64,000 nucleotides of DNA from Actinomycetospora cinnamomea (GCF_003096675.1 NZ_QEKW01000002.1:62001-126000), one strand, 5' to 3'. Positions 25,780 through 36,363 are shown, numbered from the stretch's first letter. The notes: generated from the letters alone by a model not told the origin. Numbers and translations: made by a program.

Positions 25780-26805
25780 GTGAGCGACATCGACCTGGAC
25801 AGGTACGTCGACGGCGTCCGGTCCGGCTCGCGGCTGTGGATCGGGCGGGCTATCACGCTCGTGGAGTCGTCGCGCCCCGACCACCGCGAGGCGGCGCAGG
25901 AGCTGCTCGTCTCGCTCCTGCCCCACGCCGGCGGGGCCCGGCGGATCGGCATCTCCGGAGTCCCCGGCGTGGGCAAGTCGACGTTCATCGGCGCGCTCGG
26001 CACGACGCTGACGGCCCAGGGCTCGAAGGTCGCGGTGCTCGCCGTCGACCCGAGCTCGACGCGATCCGGCGGATCGATCCTCGGTGACAAGACGCGGATG
26101 AACGAGCTCGCGACCGACGACGACGCCTTCATCCGGCCCTCGCCGACGGCGGGCACGCTCGGCGGGGTCGCGAAGGCGACCCGGGAGACGATGGTCGTGA
26201 TGGAGGCGGCGGGCTACGACGTCGTCATCGTCGAGACCGTCGGTGTCGGCCAGTCCGAGACGACGGTCGCGCAGATGGTCGACTCGTTCCTCTTCCTCAC
26301 CCTCGCCCGCACCGGCGACTCCCTGCAGGGCATCAAGCGCGGCATCCTCGAGATCGCCGACGTCATCGCGGTGAACAAGGCCGACGGCCCGCACGCCCGC
26401 GAGGCCAAGCGCGCGGCCCGGGAGCTGGAGCAGGCGCTGGCGATGCTCCGCGGCAGCCAGGAACCCGAATCCGGCGGCGAGACCTGGAAGGTCCCGGTGC
26501 TGACGTGCAGCGCCGCCGAGCGCACGGGTCTCGACGACGTCTGGTCGGCGCTCGTGCGCCATCAGGAGCACCTCGACGCCGGCGGCGGGCTGGTCGAGAA
26601 GCGCGCCCGCCAGCAGGTCGACTGGACCTGGCAGATGGTCCGCGACCGCGTGCTCGGCCGCCTGCAGGACCATCCCGAGGTCAAGGGCATGCGTGCCGAG
26701 CTCGAGCGGGAGGTCCAGGCCGGCGAGCTGACGCCGGCCCTGGCCGCCGACCGCATCCTCGAGGCGTTCCTCGGCGACGCCCGGGCGGGTATCCACGGGT
26801 CATGA
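25780..26805 (+). CDS. meaB: methylmalonyl-CoA mutase-associated GTPase
   Basis: A 341-residue G3E-family GTPase (ArgK/MeaB). Walker A is GVPGVGKST (residues 60-68), followed by LAVDPSSTRSGGSILGDKTRM, switch/Walker B VIVETVGVGQSE, and base-recognition NKAD. It gates loading of adenosylcobalamin into methylmalonyl-CoA mutase and protects it from inactivation. The GTG start has a GGGAGAGGAG Shine-Dalgarno. It would normally follow mutB directly; here a toxin-antitoxin pair intervenes. Its end overlaps the next small gene by four bases (ATGA). Confidence 0.95.
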   Translation: MSDIDLDRYVDGVRSGSRLWIGRAITLVESSRPDHREAAQELLVSLLPHAGGARRIGISGVPGVGKSTFIGALGTTLTAQGSKVAVLAVDPSSTRSGGSILGDKTRMNELATDDDAFIRPSPTAGTLGGVAKATRETMVVMEAAGYDVVIVETVGVGQSETTVAQMVDSFLFLTLARTGDSLQGIKRGILEIADVIAVNKADGPHAREAKRAARELEQALAMLRGSQEPESGGETWKVPVLTCSAAERTGLDDVWSALVRHQEHLDAGGGLVEKRARQQVDWTWQMVRDRVLGRLQDHPEVKGMRAELEREVQAGELTPALAADRILEAFLGDARAGIHGS

Positions 26806-27185
26806 GCGAGCAGCCGGGGAACGCGGACGGCGGCGAGAGCTACCTCGGAAGTGTCGTGTCCGGTCTGCGTGGCATGGCGGAGAACGTGGTGAAGGCCGCC
26901 GGCGCACACAACCCGCTGGGCGAGCTGCCCGCGCTGCCCGAGGTCGCGACCCACCCGGGCGCGATGTCCGCCGCCCAGCTCGGCGCGATGCGTACCGCCA
27001 TCCAGGCCCAGCGCGACGCCGTGGCCGCGATGCAGAGCCAGCTCACCGCGTTCGACGAGCAGCTCCAGGTGCTCCAGCGGCTGCTCGTGCCGCTGGCGGA
27101 GTGGAGCGCGACGTGGGCGCGCCTGGAGGAGCGGGTCGTCCCCGGCCACCACCAGGCCACGCCGGAGGACGCGGACCGGGAGTGA
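26802..27185 (+). CDS. coiled-coil protein coupled to meaB
   Basis: A 127-residue protein whose ATG overlaps the meaB stop (ATGA), so it is translated from the same mRNA. It begins with a polar region (MSEQPGNADGGESYLG). Then comes a helical stretch with heptad character (MRTAIQAQRDAVAAMQSQLTAFDEQLQVLQRLLVPLAEWSATWARLEERV) and a charged tail. There is no membrane segment or enzyme motif. Its tight coupling suggests a role near the mutase or its chaperone, but nothing in the sequence demonstrates it. Confidence 0.7.
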   Translation: MSEQPGNADGGESYLGSVVSGLRGMAENVVKAAGAHNPLGELPALPEVATHPGAMSAAQLGAMRTAIQAQRDAVAAMQSQLTAFDEQLQVLQRLLVPLAEWSATWARLEERVVPGHHQATPEDADRE

Positions 27186-27187
27186 CC

Positions 27188-27245
27188 CGCGAGGGGGCAC
27201 GTTGCGCAGCCGCGCCCGTCGATCATGCCGAAGGTGCCCCTCGCG
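27188..27245. terminator. bidirectional terminator-like inverted repeat
   Basis: CGCGAGGGGGCAC (27188-27200) pairs with GTGCCCCTCGCG (27234-27245) with one bulged G, around a 33-nt loop. It sits between convergent ends of the meaB operon (stop 27185) and the NAD(P)-binding gene (stop 27267), so either transcript could end here. Confidence 0.4.
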
Positions 27246-27266
27246 CAGGACCCCGAGCGGCCACCA

Positions 27267-27905
27267 TCAGTTGCTGATCGCGGGCGCGGCGCCCACGAAG
27301 GTGTCGTCGGCGAGCTGGTCGACGAGGAACGCGGCGACGTCGGTGCGCGCCATCGGCGCCCCGATGCGATCGCGGCCCAGGAAGCCGGCTCGCACTGTGC
27401 CGTTGGTGGGGACGTCGACCGGCGCGGTGATGCGCGCGAGCGTCCAGTCCAGCCCGGAGGTGGTGACGACCTCGCTGATCCCCTGCACCTCCCGCAGCGC
27501 GCCCGGGATGAGCAGGCCGATGCCCACCGGGACGAGGCGGTCGAGCAGGCCGGGCCGGTCGCGCGGGTCCGGGACGCTGACGGTGGCGAGCGCGACGAGT
27601 CGTCGCACGCCGTGCTCGTGCATCGCGGCCACGATCGTCCGCGTCGCCGCGGCGAGCGGACCGCTGCGCAGGAACGGGTCGATCGCCGGGCCGAGGGCGC
27701 TGATCACCGCGTCGGCGCCCTTGACGGCGCGGCGGACCGCGTCGGTGTCGTCGAGCTCGGCGACCACCAGCTCGAGGGCGTCGTCGGCGACGGTCACCTT
27801 CTCCGGCGAGCGCACCAGGGCCGTGACGCGGTGCCCGCTGTCGAGGAGGCGGCGCACGACGTGCTGGCCGATCTTGCCGGTTCCGCCGAACACGGTGACG
27901 TCCAC
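27267..27905 (-). CDS. NAD(P)-binding atypical SDR (NmrA/BVR-B-like)
   Basis: A 212-residue single-domain protein. GTG at 27905 places the nucleotide motif at the very start (VTVFGGTGKIGQHVVRRLLDSGHRVTALVRSPEK), which favours it over the GTG at 27953. The motif GADAVISALG follows (residues about 60-70). This is the NAD(P)H-binding atypical short-chain reductase group, related to biliverdin reductase B and NmrA, often without a classical YxxxK site. The substrate is unknown. It is convergent with the meaB operon and divergent from the DUF1707 gene. Confidence 0.82.
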   Translation of the reverse strand: MDVTVFGGTGKIGQHVVRRLLDSGHRVTALVRSPEKVTVADDALELVVAELDDTDAVRRAVKGADAVISALGPAIDPFLRSGPLAAATRTIVAAMHEHGVRRLVALATVSVPDPRDRPGLLDRLVPVGIGLLIPGALREVQGISEVVTTSGLDWTLARITAPVDVPTNGTVRAGFLGRDRIGAPMARTDVAAFLVDQLADDTFVGAAPAISN

Positions 27906-28121
27906 ATCGGCGTGTACCCGCCGATCACCGCGCCCGCTCGTGAACGGGCTCACAGGGCCCTGGCGTCAGGAGATCCCGAAGATGCGCGCGCGGCCGGGCT
28001 TCGGGAAGCCGCTGGTCGGCGGCGCGAACCGGCCGTTCTTCCGCGCGCACGACGGGCAGCACCGGCCTGGGCCGACCCGGTGATCTCCCGTGGCCGCGGG
28101 CGTCGGCCTATCCTCCCGGCC

Positions 28122-28898
28122 ATGAGCCAGCCGCCCGGCGAGCAGGGAGACGACGACCAGGGGGCCTCGGCGGAGAACGTCCCGGCGGCGGCGCCCGCGC
28201 CGACGCCGATCCGCGCGTCGGACGCCGAGCGCGAGCAGGTCGCGGAGGTCGTGCGGCAGGCCGTGTCCGACGGGCGGCTGACGATCGTCGAGGGCGACGA
28301 GCGCCTGCGCGAGGTCTACGCCGCGCGCTTCCGCCGGGATCTCGCGCCGATCACCGCGGACCTCGGGCCGACGGAGACGTCGCTCCCGCCGAGCACCGGG
28401 TCGGCGCCCGTGCGCCGCCCGCTGGGCCGCATCGAGCGGCCGTCGACGAGCTGGTCGGTGGCCGTGCTCTCGGGCGCGCAGAAGCGCGGTGAGTGGACGC
28501 CGGGCCGCACCCACAGCGTCGTCGCGTTCTGGGGCGGCGCCGAGCTGTCGTTCCGCGACGCGCGGATCGACGACGCCGGGCTGACGATCGCCGCCGTCGC
28601 GATCATGGCCGGCATCCAGATCGACCTGCGGGGCATCCCCGCCGGCGTCGAGGTCACCGTCCAGGCCGTGGCGATCATGGCCGGTATCGAGGTGCTGGTC
28701 GACCAGGACACCCGCGTCGAGGACGGCGGGTTCGGGTTCCTGGGCGCGTTCGAGGACGGGTCGGGCGCGCCCCGGAGCGCCTCCGGACCGCGGGTCCGGG
28801 TGCGGGGCCTCGCGTTGATGGGCGGGGTGTCGGTGTCGCGCAAGCCGCTCGCCGTCGAGGGCGGCGACGACGGCGACCGCCCGGCCATCGAGGGCTGA
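28122..28898 (+). CDS. DUF1707 and LiaF-like C-terminal domain protein
   Basis: A 258-residue protein. After a Pro/Ala-rich start, residues about 28-75 form a DUF1707 (SHOCT-like) domain (IRASDAEREQVAEVVRQAVSDGRLTIVEGDERLREVYAAR). The C-terminal half resembles the cell-wall-active-antibiotic response domain of LiaF (SVVAFWGGAELSFRDARI, VAIMAGIQIDLRGIPAGVEVTVQAVAIMAGIEVLV), with repeated beta strands. No membrane helix is visible. Related actinobacterial proteins may sense envelope stress; their biochemistry is not established. ATG at 28122 fits well. Confidence 0.82.
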   Translation: MSQPPGEQGDDDQGASAENVPAAAPAPTPIRASDAEREQVAEVVRQAVSDGRLTIVEGDERLREVYAARFRRDLAPITADLGPTETSLPPSTGSAPVRRPLGRIERPSTSWSVAVLSGAQKRGEWTPGRTHSVVAFWGGAELSFRDARIDDAGLTIAAVAIMAGIQIDLRGIPAGVEVTVQAVAIMAGIEVLVDQDTRVEDGGFGFLGAFEDGSGAPRSASGPRVRVRGLALMGGVSVSRKPLAVEGGDDGDRPAIEG

Positions 28899-28993
28899 GC
28901 GGCTACGCTCCAGCCGCCGGCGGCCGATCGCGCACGTCGTCGCCCCCGGGCGTCACCGTCCCGCTCAAGAAACCGGCGACGGTCGGCGGACGT

Positions 28994-29329
28994 TCAGCGC
29001 TCGAAGCGCTTCGCCACGTCGTCGGCCAGGTCCGCGACCGTGCGCGCCGCGGCGCCGGTCGCGTCCTCGGCCTGTTCCTTGACCGCGCCGGCGACCTCGC
29101 CCGCCTTCTCACCGGCCTGCTCGGCGGCGAGCCCGAGCTTGTCGCCCACCGAGCCCGACTCGATCGTCGCGTCCGGACCGGGCGTCACGATGGTCTCCTC
29201 GCCCGAGTCGAAGCGGACGCGGTAGGGCGGGCCGCCCTGGCCGAGCACGGCCACGATCGTCCCGGTCCGGTCGGGGACGTCGGTGTGGTTCGAGTGCATG
29301 CGGATGCGGTCGCCCACGGACGTGCTCAC
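28994..29329 (-). CDS. DUF1918 domain protein with amphipathic helical tail
   Basis: A 111-residue protein. GTG at 29329 follows AGGAGG by six bases. Residues about 1-55 are a DUF1918 domain (VGDRIRMHSNHTDVPDRTGTIVAVLGQGGPPYRVRFDSGEETIVTPGPDA), a small beta-barrel of unknown role common in actinobacteria. The C-terminal 50 residues are an Ala/Glu/Lys amphipathic helix (AAEQAGEKAGEVAGAVKEQAEDATGAA) resembling stress or LEA-like tails. It is downstream of the Clp ATPase gene on the same strand, separated by a very strong hairpin at 29380-29428. Confidence 0.8.
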   Translation of the reverse strand: MSTSVGDRIRMHSNHTDVPDRTGTIVAVLGQGGPPYRVRFDSGEETIVTPGPDATIESGSVGDKLGLAAEQAGEKAGEVAGAVKEQAEDATGAAARTVADLADDVAKRFER

Positions 29330-29379
29330 GGTGTCCTCCTCGTCGCGACGGTGTCGCCGAGCCACGTACCCCACAGACG

Positions 29380-29428
29380 CGCGAAGGGCACCTCCGGTCG
29401 ATCTCCTCGACCGGAGGTGCCCTTCGCG
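29380..29428 (-). terminator. 22-bp perfect hairpin after the Clp ATPase gene
   Basis: A 22-bp perfect stem (29380-29401 with 29407-29428) closes a 5-nt loop, TCTCC on the plus strand. It begins 22 bp after the minus-strand Clp stop. There is no U-run, as is usual in very GC-rich genomes, but the stem is strong enough to act as an intrinsic terminator before the DUF1918 gene. Confidence 0.8.
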
Positions 29429-29449
29429 GCGTACGGCTCGGCTCGCCCG

Positions 29450-32029
<2,580 letters not shown>

Positions 32030-32104
32030 GTAGCTCCTCAGTGGGTCCACGCCGGCGGGTGCGCCGGCACTGACCACCTCAGCAACGGGGGCCGAGGATT
32101 CATT

Positions 32105-32125
32105 CCTGAGTCGGTGTGACTCATG
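32105..32125. promoter_or_regulatory. HAIR-like site (HspR operator) before the Clp ATPase gene
   Basis: CCTGAGT-N7-ACTCATG matches the HspR inverted repeat CTTGAGT-N7-ACTCAAG with one mismatch in each half and the exact 7-bp spacing. It lies 76 bp upstream of the Clp start, in the gap shared with a divergent oxidoreductase gene. HspR repression of this chaperone, relieved on heat shock, is inferred. Confidence 0.7.
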
Positions 32126-32215
32126 TCTTTCCGAGCGATGTGAGTCCACTCCGCTCACGTCTGGGGCTACCCCCGTCACGGCGTGGCCACGCGCACGCGG
32201 GGAACCCGGACTCCC

Positions 32216-33250
32216 ATGACCCGCCCGATGACAGCTGCGACCGTGACCGCCCGCGAGGTCCACCTCGTCCGCCGCCCCTCCGGGATGCCCGATCCCGACG
32301 ACTTCGCCCTCGTCGACCGCGACCTGGAAGCGCCGGGCGAGGGGGAGGTCCTCGTCGCCAACCACCATTTCTCGGTCGACCCCTACATGCGCGGGCGGAT
32401 GAACGACGTGCCGTCCTACGTGCCGCCCTTCGCGCTCGACGCCCCCATGGACGGCCGGGCCGTCGGCGAGGTGCTGGCCAGCCGCAGCGACGGGGTCGCG
32501 GTGGGCGACCTCGTGACGAGCAATCTCGCGTGGCGCACCCACGGCGTCGTGCCCGCGAAGCACGTGCAGAAGGTCGACGCGTCCGAGGGCGTGAGCCCGT
32601 CGGCGTTCCTCGGCGTGCTCGGCGTGCCCGGCCTGACCGCGTGGGTCGGCCTCCTCGACAAGGCGTCGTTCCGCGAGGGCGACGCCGTCTTCGTCTCCGG
32701 CGCGGCCGGCGCGGTCGGCAGCCTGGTGGGACAGCTCGCGAAGCTCAAGAGTGCCTCCCGCGTCGTGGGCAGTGCGGGCAGCGCCGAGAAGGTGCGGTGG
32801 CTGACCGAGGAGCTCGGCTACGACGCGGCGTTCAACTACAAGGACGCGCCCGTCGTCGACCAGCTGCGCGAGGTGATCCCCGACGGCGTGGACGTGTACT
32901 TCGACAACGTCGGCGCCGACCATCTCGAGGCGGCCATCGCCTGTGCCAACGACTTCGCCCGCGTCGCCGCCTGCGGGGCGATCGCGCACTACAACGACAC
33001 CGACGACGACCCGACGCCCGGGCCGAGGAACCTGTTCCAGATCGTCAAGAAGCGCCTGTCGATCCAGGGCTTCATCGTCACCGACTCGATGGACCGGATG
33101 CGCCCGTTCCTCTCCGAGGTCACGCCCTGGGTCGCCGAGGGCCGGGTGAAGTTCGCCGAGACGGTGGTCGAGGGCATCGACCGGGCCGTCGAGGGCTTCC
33201 GCGGCATGCTCCGGGGCGAGAACACGGGGAAGATGATCATCAAGGTGTGA
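32216..33250 (+). CDS. NADP-dependent MDR oxidoreductase (CurA/PTGR-like)
   Basis: A 344-residue zinc-free medium-chain reductase. ATG at 32216 is preferred; 32228 is possible. The sequence starts TAREVHLVRRPSGMPDPDDF and carries the family SVDPYMRGRMND box, the nucleotide motif VFVSGAAGAVGSLVGQLAKL and DGVDVYFDNVGADHL. This matches the CurA / leukotriene-B4 dehydrogenase / prostaglandin reductase group, which reduces activated double bonds in enones with NADPH. It shares its upstream gap with the Clp gene and its HAIR site, so heat-linked expression is possible but unproven. Confidence 0.9.
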   Translation: MTRPMTAATVTAREVHLVRRPSGMPDPDDFALVDRDLEAPGEGEVLVANHHFSVDPYMRGRMNDVPSYVPPFALDAPMDGRAVGEVLASRSDGVAVGDLVTSNLAWRTHGVVPAKHVQKVDASEGVSPSAFLGVLGVPGLTAWVGLLDKASFREGDAVFVSGAAGAVGSLVGQLAKLKSASRVVGSAGSAEKVRWLTEELGYDAAFNYKDAPVVDQLREVIPDGVDVYFDNVGADHLEAAIACANDFARVAACGAIAHYNDTDDDPTPGPRNLFQIVKKRLSIQGFIVTDSMDRMRPFLSEVTPWVAEGRVKFAETVVEGIDRAVEGFRGMLRGENTGKMIIKV

Positions 33251-33258
33251 TGGCCGGT

Positions 33259-33308
33259 GGCCTCGTGAGTGGTTCGGGGCCATCACGACCCAGATCACTC
33301 ACGAGGCC
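33259..33308. terminator. 13-bp inverted repeat after the CurA-like gene
   Basis: GGCCTCGTGAGTG (33259-33271) and CACTCACGAGGCC (33296-33308) pair perfectly around a 24-nt loop. A second pairing, GTGATGGCC (containing the TGA stop) with GGCCATCAC inside the loop, competes with it. The element sits nine bases after the stop and 45 bp before the next gene, so it could be a terminator or an attenuating switch. Confidence 0.5.
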
Positions 33309-33353
33309 GGAGGCCGTCGTTTCGGGTCGCCACGTGGCCGGGCAGCCGAACCC

Positions 33354-34535
33354 ATGCGCGCACTGACATGGCAGGGTCAGCAGGACGTCCGGGTCGAGAC
33401 CGTGCCGGATCCGACGATCCAGCAGCCGACCGACGCGATCATCAAGGTCACGAGCACCGCGATCTGCGGGTCGGACCTGCACCTCTACGAAGTGCTCGGC
33501 CCGTTCCTCGACCCCGGCGACATCCTCGGCCACGAGCCCATGGGCGTCGTCGAGGAGGTCGGTTCCCAGACCGGGGACCTCAAGGTCGGCGACCGGGTCG
33601 TCATCCCGTTCAACATCAGCTGCGGGCACTGCTGGATGTGCGAGCGCCAGTGGTTCGCCCAGTGCGAGACCACCCAGAACCGCGAGCAGGGGATGGGCGC
33701 CTCACTGTTCGGCTACACGAAGCTCTACGGCCAGGTCCCCGGCGGGCAGGCCGAGTACCTGCGCGTGCCGCAGGCCCAGTTCGGGCCGATCAAGGTGCCC
33801 GAGGGCCCGGTCGACGAGCGCTTCCTCTACCTGTCCGACGTGCTGCCGACCGCCTGGCAGGCCGTCGCCTACGCGCGCGTTCCCGAGGGCGGCAGCGTCA
33901 CGGTCTTCGGGCTCGGCCCCATCGGGCAGATGGCCGCGCGGATCGCGCGGCACCAGGGCTTCCGGGTCATCGCCGTCGACAGCGTCGCGGAGCGCAACGC
34001 GATGGCGCGCCGCCACGGCATCGAGGTGGTCGACGCCTCGGCGGTCGACGACGTCACCGGCGCGATCCGTGACCTCACCGACGGCCGGGGCACCGACTCC
34101 GCGATCGATGCGGTCGGCATGGAGGCGCACGGCGGCTCGGCGATCCCGCAGCTCGCGCAGAAGATGGTGAACAAGCTCCCGGACGCGATCTCCGCACCGT
34201 TGATGCAGGTCGCGGGCGTCGACCGCACCGCGGCGCTGGTCGGCTGCGTCGACGCCGTGCGCCGCGCGGGCACCGTCTCGCTCTCGGGCGTCTACGGCGG
34301 CACCGCCGACCCGATCAACATGCTGAAGATGTTCGACAAGGGCATCGAGCTGACCATGGGCCAGGCTCACGTCAAGCGGTGGATCCCCGAGATCATGCCG
34401 TTGCTGACCGACGACGACCCGCTCGGCGTGCACGACCTCGAGACCCACCGGCTGCCGCTCGAGTCGGCGGCCCACGGCTACGAAATCTTCCAGAAGAAGC
34501 AGGACGAGTGCATCAAGGTGGTCCTGTCGCCGTGA
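33354..34535 (+). CDS. zinc-dependent alcohol dehydrogenase (FDH-like MDR)
   Basis: A 393-residue zinc MDR. Catalytic zinc residues are visible in AICGSDLHLYE (Cys38) and LGHEPMG (His/Glu, about 60-61). The structural-zinc lobe CGHCWMCERQWFAQC has its four cysteines. The nucleotide motif is VFGLGPIGQMAARIA, with a following acidic residue (VIAVDS) that favours NAD. Size and the long insert resemble glutathione-independent formaldehyde dehydrogenase-type enzymes. The substrate is not certain. Its stop overlaps the start of the metallo-hydrolase gene (GTGA), so the two are coupled. Confidence 0.9.
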   Translation: MRALTWQGQQDVRVETVPDPTIQQPTDAIIKVTSTAICGSDLHLYEVLGPFLDPGDILGHEPMGVVEEVGSQTGDLKVGDRVVIPFNISCGHCWMCERQWFAQCETTQNREQGMGASLFGYTKLYGQVPGGQAEYLRVPQAQFGPIKVPEGPVDERFLYLSDVLPTAWQAVAYARVPEGGSVTVFGLGPIGQMAARIARHQGFRVIAVDSVAERNAMARRHGIEVVDASAVDDVTGAIRDLTDGRGTDSAIDAVGMEAHGGSAIPQLAQKMVNKLPDAISAPLMQVAGVDRTAALVGCVDAVRRAGTVSLSGVYGGTADPINMLKMFDKGIELTMGQAHVKRWIPEIMPLLTDDDPLGVHDLETHRLPLESAAHGYEIFQKKQDECIKVVLSP

Positions 34536-35335
34536 TCGACGGCCGGCCGTCGCTCACCTTCATCGGGACGGCCACGACGCTGCTGCGGTGCGCGGGGTTC
34601 ACGGTCCTCACCGACCCGAACTTCCTGCACCGCGGGCAGCGGGCCTACCTGGGGTACGGGCTGTGGTCGAAGCGGCTCACCGAGCCCGCGATGACCCCCG
34701 GAGAGCTGCCCGGTCTCGACGCCGTCGTGCTGTCCCACCTGCACGGCGACCACTGGGACCGGGTGGCCCGGCGGGGGCTCGACCGCTCGCTGCCGATCAT
34801 CACCACGCCGGCCGCCGCGCGGACCCTGCAGTCCCGCCAGCGATTCCGGCGGGCGATCGGCCTGCAGACCTGGGAGCACCACACGCTCCTCGGGGCCGAC
34901 GGCGCGACGCTGCGGGTGACCGCGCTGCCCGGCATCCACTCGCCCCGGCCGCTGACCCGCCTGCTGCCGCCGGTGATGGGCAGCCTGCTGGAGTTCGCCG
35001 ACCCCGGCGGCGAGGTCGTGCGCCGAATCTATCTCTCCGGCGACACGCTGCCCTTCGAGGGGATCGCGGCCATCCGCGAGCACGTCGGCGAGGTCGACCG
35101 CGCCGTCCTGCACCTCGGCGGTACGACCCTGCCCGGCGGCCTCGTCGTGACCATGGACGGGCGGATGGGCGCCGACGTGCTGGAGACGATGGCGCCGCGC
35201 CGGGCGACGCCGATCCACTACGACGACTACACGGTCTTCCGCTCGCCGCTGTCCGACTTCCTCGCCGAGGTCGAGCGCCGCGGCTGGGACGACCGCGTCG
35301 ACGTCGTCCACCGCGGCGGGCAGATCCCGCTGTAG
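34532..35335 (+). CDS. MBL-fold metallo-hydrolase
   Basis: A 267-residue metallo-beta-lactamase-fold protein. The metal motif SHLHGDHWD (HxHxDH, about residues 64-72), then PGIHSPRP, the Asp in YLSGDT, and a terminal His in PIHYDDYTVF are all present. It resembles the UlaG/NAPE-PLD-like branch. GTG at 34532 overlaps the dehydrogenase stop, which hints at consecutive action: the dehydrogenase may make a thioester or lactone that this enzyme hydrolyses. That link is inference. It is convergent with the HtdX-like gene across a large dyad. Confidence 0.85.
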   Translation: MIDGRPSLTFIGTATTLLRCAGFTVLTDPNFLHRGQRAYLGYGLWSKRLTEPAMTPGELPGLDAVVLSHLHGDHWDRVARRGLDRSLPIITTPAAARTLQSRQRFRRAIGLQTWEHHTLLGADGATLRVTALPGIHSPRPLTRLLPPVMGSLLEFADPGGEVVRRIYLSGDTLPFEGIAAIREHVGEVDRAVLHLGGTTLPGGLVVTMDGRMGADVLETMAPRRATPIHYDDYTVFRSPLSDFLAEVERRGWDDRVDVVHRGGQIPL

Positions 35336-35354
35336 CGGGGTGCCCGCCCTGTGG

Positions 35355-35478
35355 CAGCGAACGGGTATCTCGCTGCTTCTAGGCGCCGAAACTCCGCGTT
35401 CGCGAACGGCCGAGCACCTCGGCGCGGACGCGAACGCGGAGTTGGGACGCCTAGACGCAGCGAACAGCGCGTTCGCTG
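35355..35478. repeat. 124-bp imperfect inverted repeat between convergent genes
   Basis: The left arm runs from CAGCGAACG at 35355 and the right arm ends CGTTCGCTG at 35478. The arms are about 60 nt each and share the words CTAGGCG and AACTCCGCGTTCGCG in inverted order, with short mismatches between them. Internal smaller hairpins are also possible. It fills most of the gap between the metallo-hydrolase and HtdX-like stops. Confidence 0.7.
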
Positions 35479-35498
35479 CACCAGGGGACCGGCGCGGC

Positions 35499-36362
35499 TC
35501 AGGCGTCGCGCAGGGTCAGGAGCAGGTGGTCCTTGCCCTTCGGGCTCACGAGCTTCGCGTCCCAGCCGCCGTCGACCGCGGCGGTGTGGAAGTACGCCTT
35601 CGAGGGGGCGCGCACCGGCGCCCTGAACACGACGTCGACGGTGAACGCCGGGCCGTGGCGGCCGGCGAGCGCGGCGAGCGCGCGGGCCTTGGTCCACATC
35701 CCGTGGGCGATCATCCCGGGCATCCCGAACGCCTTGGCCGCGAGCCCGTTGACGTGGATGGGGTTCACGTCGCCGGACACCGCGGCGTAGCGACGCCCGA
35801 TGTCGGCGGGGATCGTCCAGATCGCGTGCGGGAGCCGGCCCACCTGCGGCTCGGGCTCGGGCGGCGCGGCGGGGACCTCGTCGGCGCCCTCGGGGGCCGG
35901 GGCGCCGCGCACGAAGTAGGTGCTGCGCGAGCCCCAGACCCCGGTGCCGTCGGCGTCCCGGACCTCGGTGACGAGGTCGACCTGCGCGCCCTTGGGATGC
36001 GCGGCCAGGCGGTCGGCGTGCACGGCCACCGTCAGCGGCTCGCCCACCTCCGGCGGGCGGTGCTGGGTGATCACGTTGCGCAGGTGCACCATGCCCGGCG
36101 CGGGCAGGGGGAACTCGCGGTCGGTCATCAGCCGCATCTGCAGCGGGAAAGCCAGCATGTGCGGGTAGGTCGGCGGGACGACGCCCCCGACGCCGAACCC
36201 GCACACGTGGGCGTAGTCGGCGACGGCGTCGGCGTCGATGCGCACCCCGGCGAGCTCGAGGCGACGGTCGGGCAGCGCCCCGCCGCCCGAGCGTGCGGTG
36301 AGCAGGGCCCGCCCGTAGAGCACCCCGAGGGTCGGGGGTGCGTCGAGGGTCTCGGTCTTCAC
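35499..36362 (-). CDS. htdX: MaoC-type (3R)-hydroxyacyl dehydratase, HtdX-like
   Basis: A 287-residue double-hotdog protein. The C-terminal half has the hydratase-2 motif RRYAAVSGDVNPIHVNGLAAKAFGMPGMIAHGMWTKA, with catalytic Asp/His in GDVNPIH. The N-terminal half keeps the fold (VPPTYPHMLAFPLQMRLM) without the motif. It dehydrates (3R)-hydroxyacyl groups. The order HtdX-FabG4-FadA2 equals the Rv0241c-Rv0242c-Rv0243 block of Mycobacterium tuberculosis. It starts with GTG at 36362, one base after the fabG4 stop, in one minus-strand operon. Confidence 0.88.
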   Translation of the reverse strand: MKTETLDAPPTLGVLYGRALLTARSGGGALPDRRLELAGVRIDADAVADYAHVCGFGVGGVVPPTYPHMLAFPLQMRLMTDREFPLPAPGMVHLRNVITQHRPPEVGEPLTVAVHADRLAAHPKGAQVDLVTEVRDADGTGVWGSRSTYFVRGAPAPEGADEVPAAPPEPEPQVGRLPHAIWTIPADIGRRYAAVSGDVNPIHVNGLAAKAFGMPGMIAHGMWTKARALAALAGRHGPAFTVDVVFRAPVRAPSKAYFHTAAVDGGWDAKLVSPKGKDHLLLTLRDA

Positions 36363-36363
36363 C

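Noticed and set aside
25067-25780. Genomic island around the toxin-antitoxin pair
   Set aside because: No integrase, transposase, tRNA or flanking direct repeat was found, and base composition matches the neighbours. Only the two genes themselves appear inserted.
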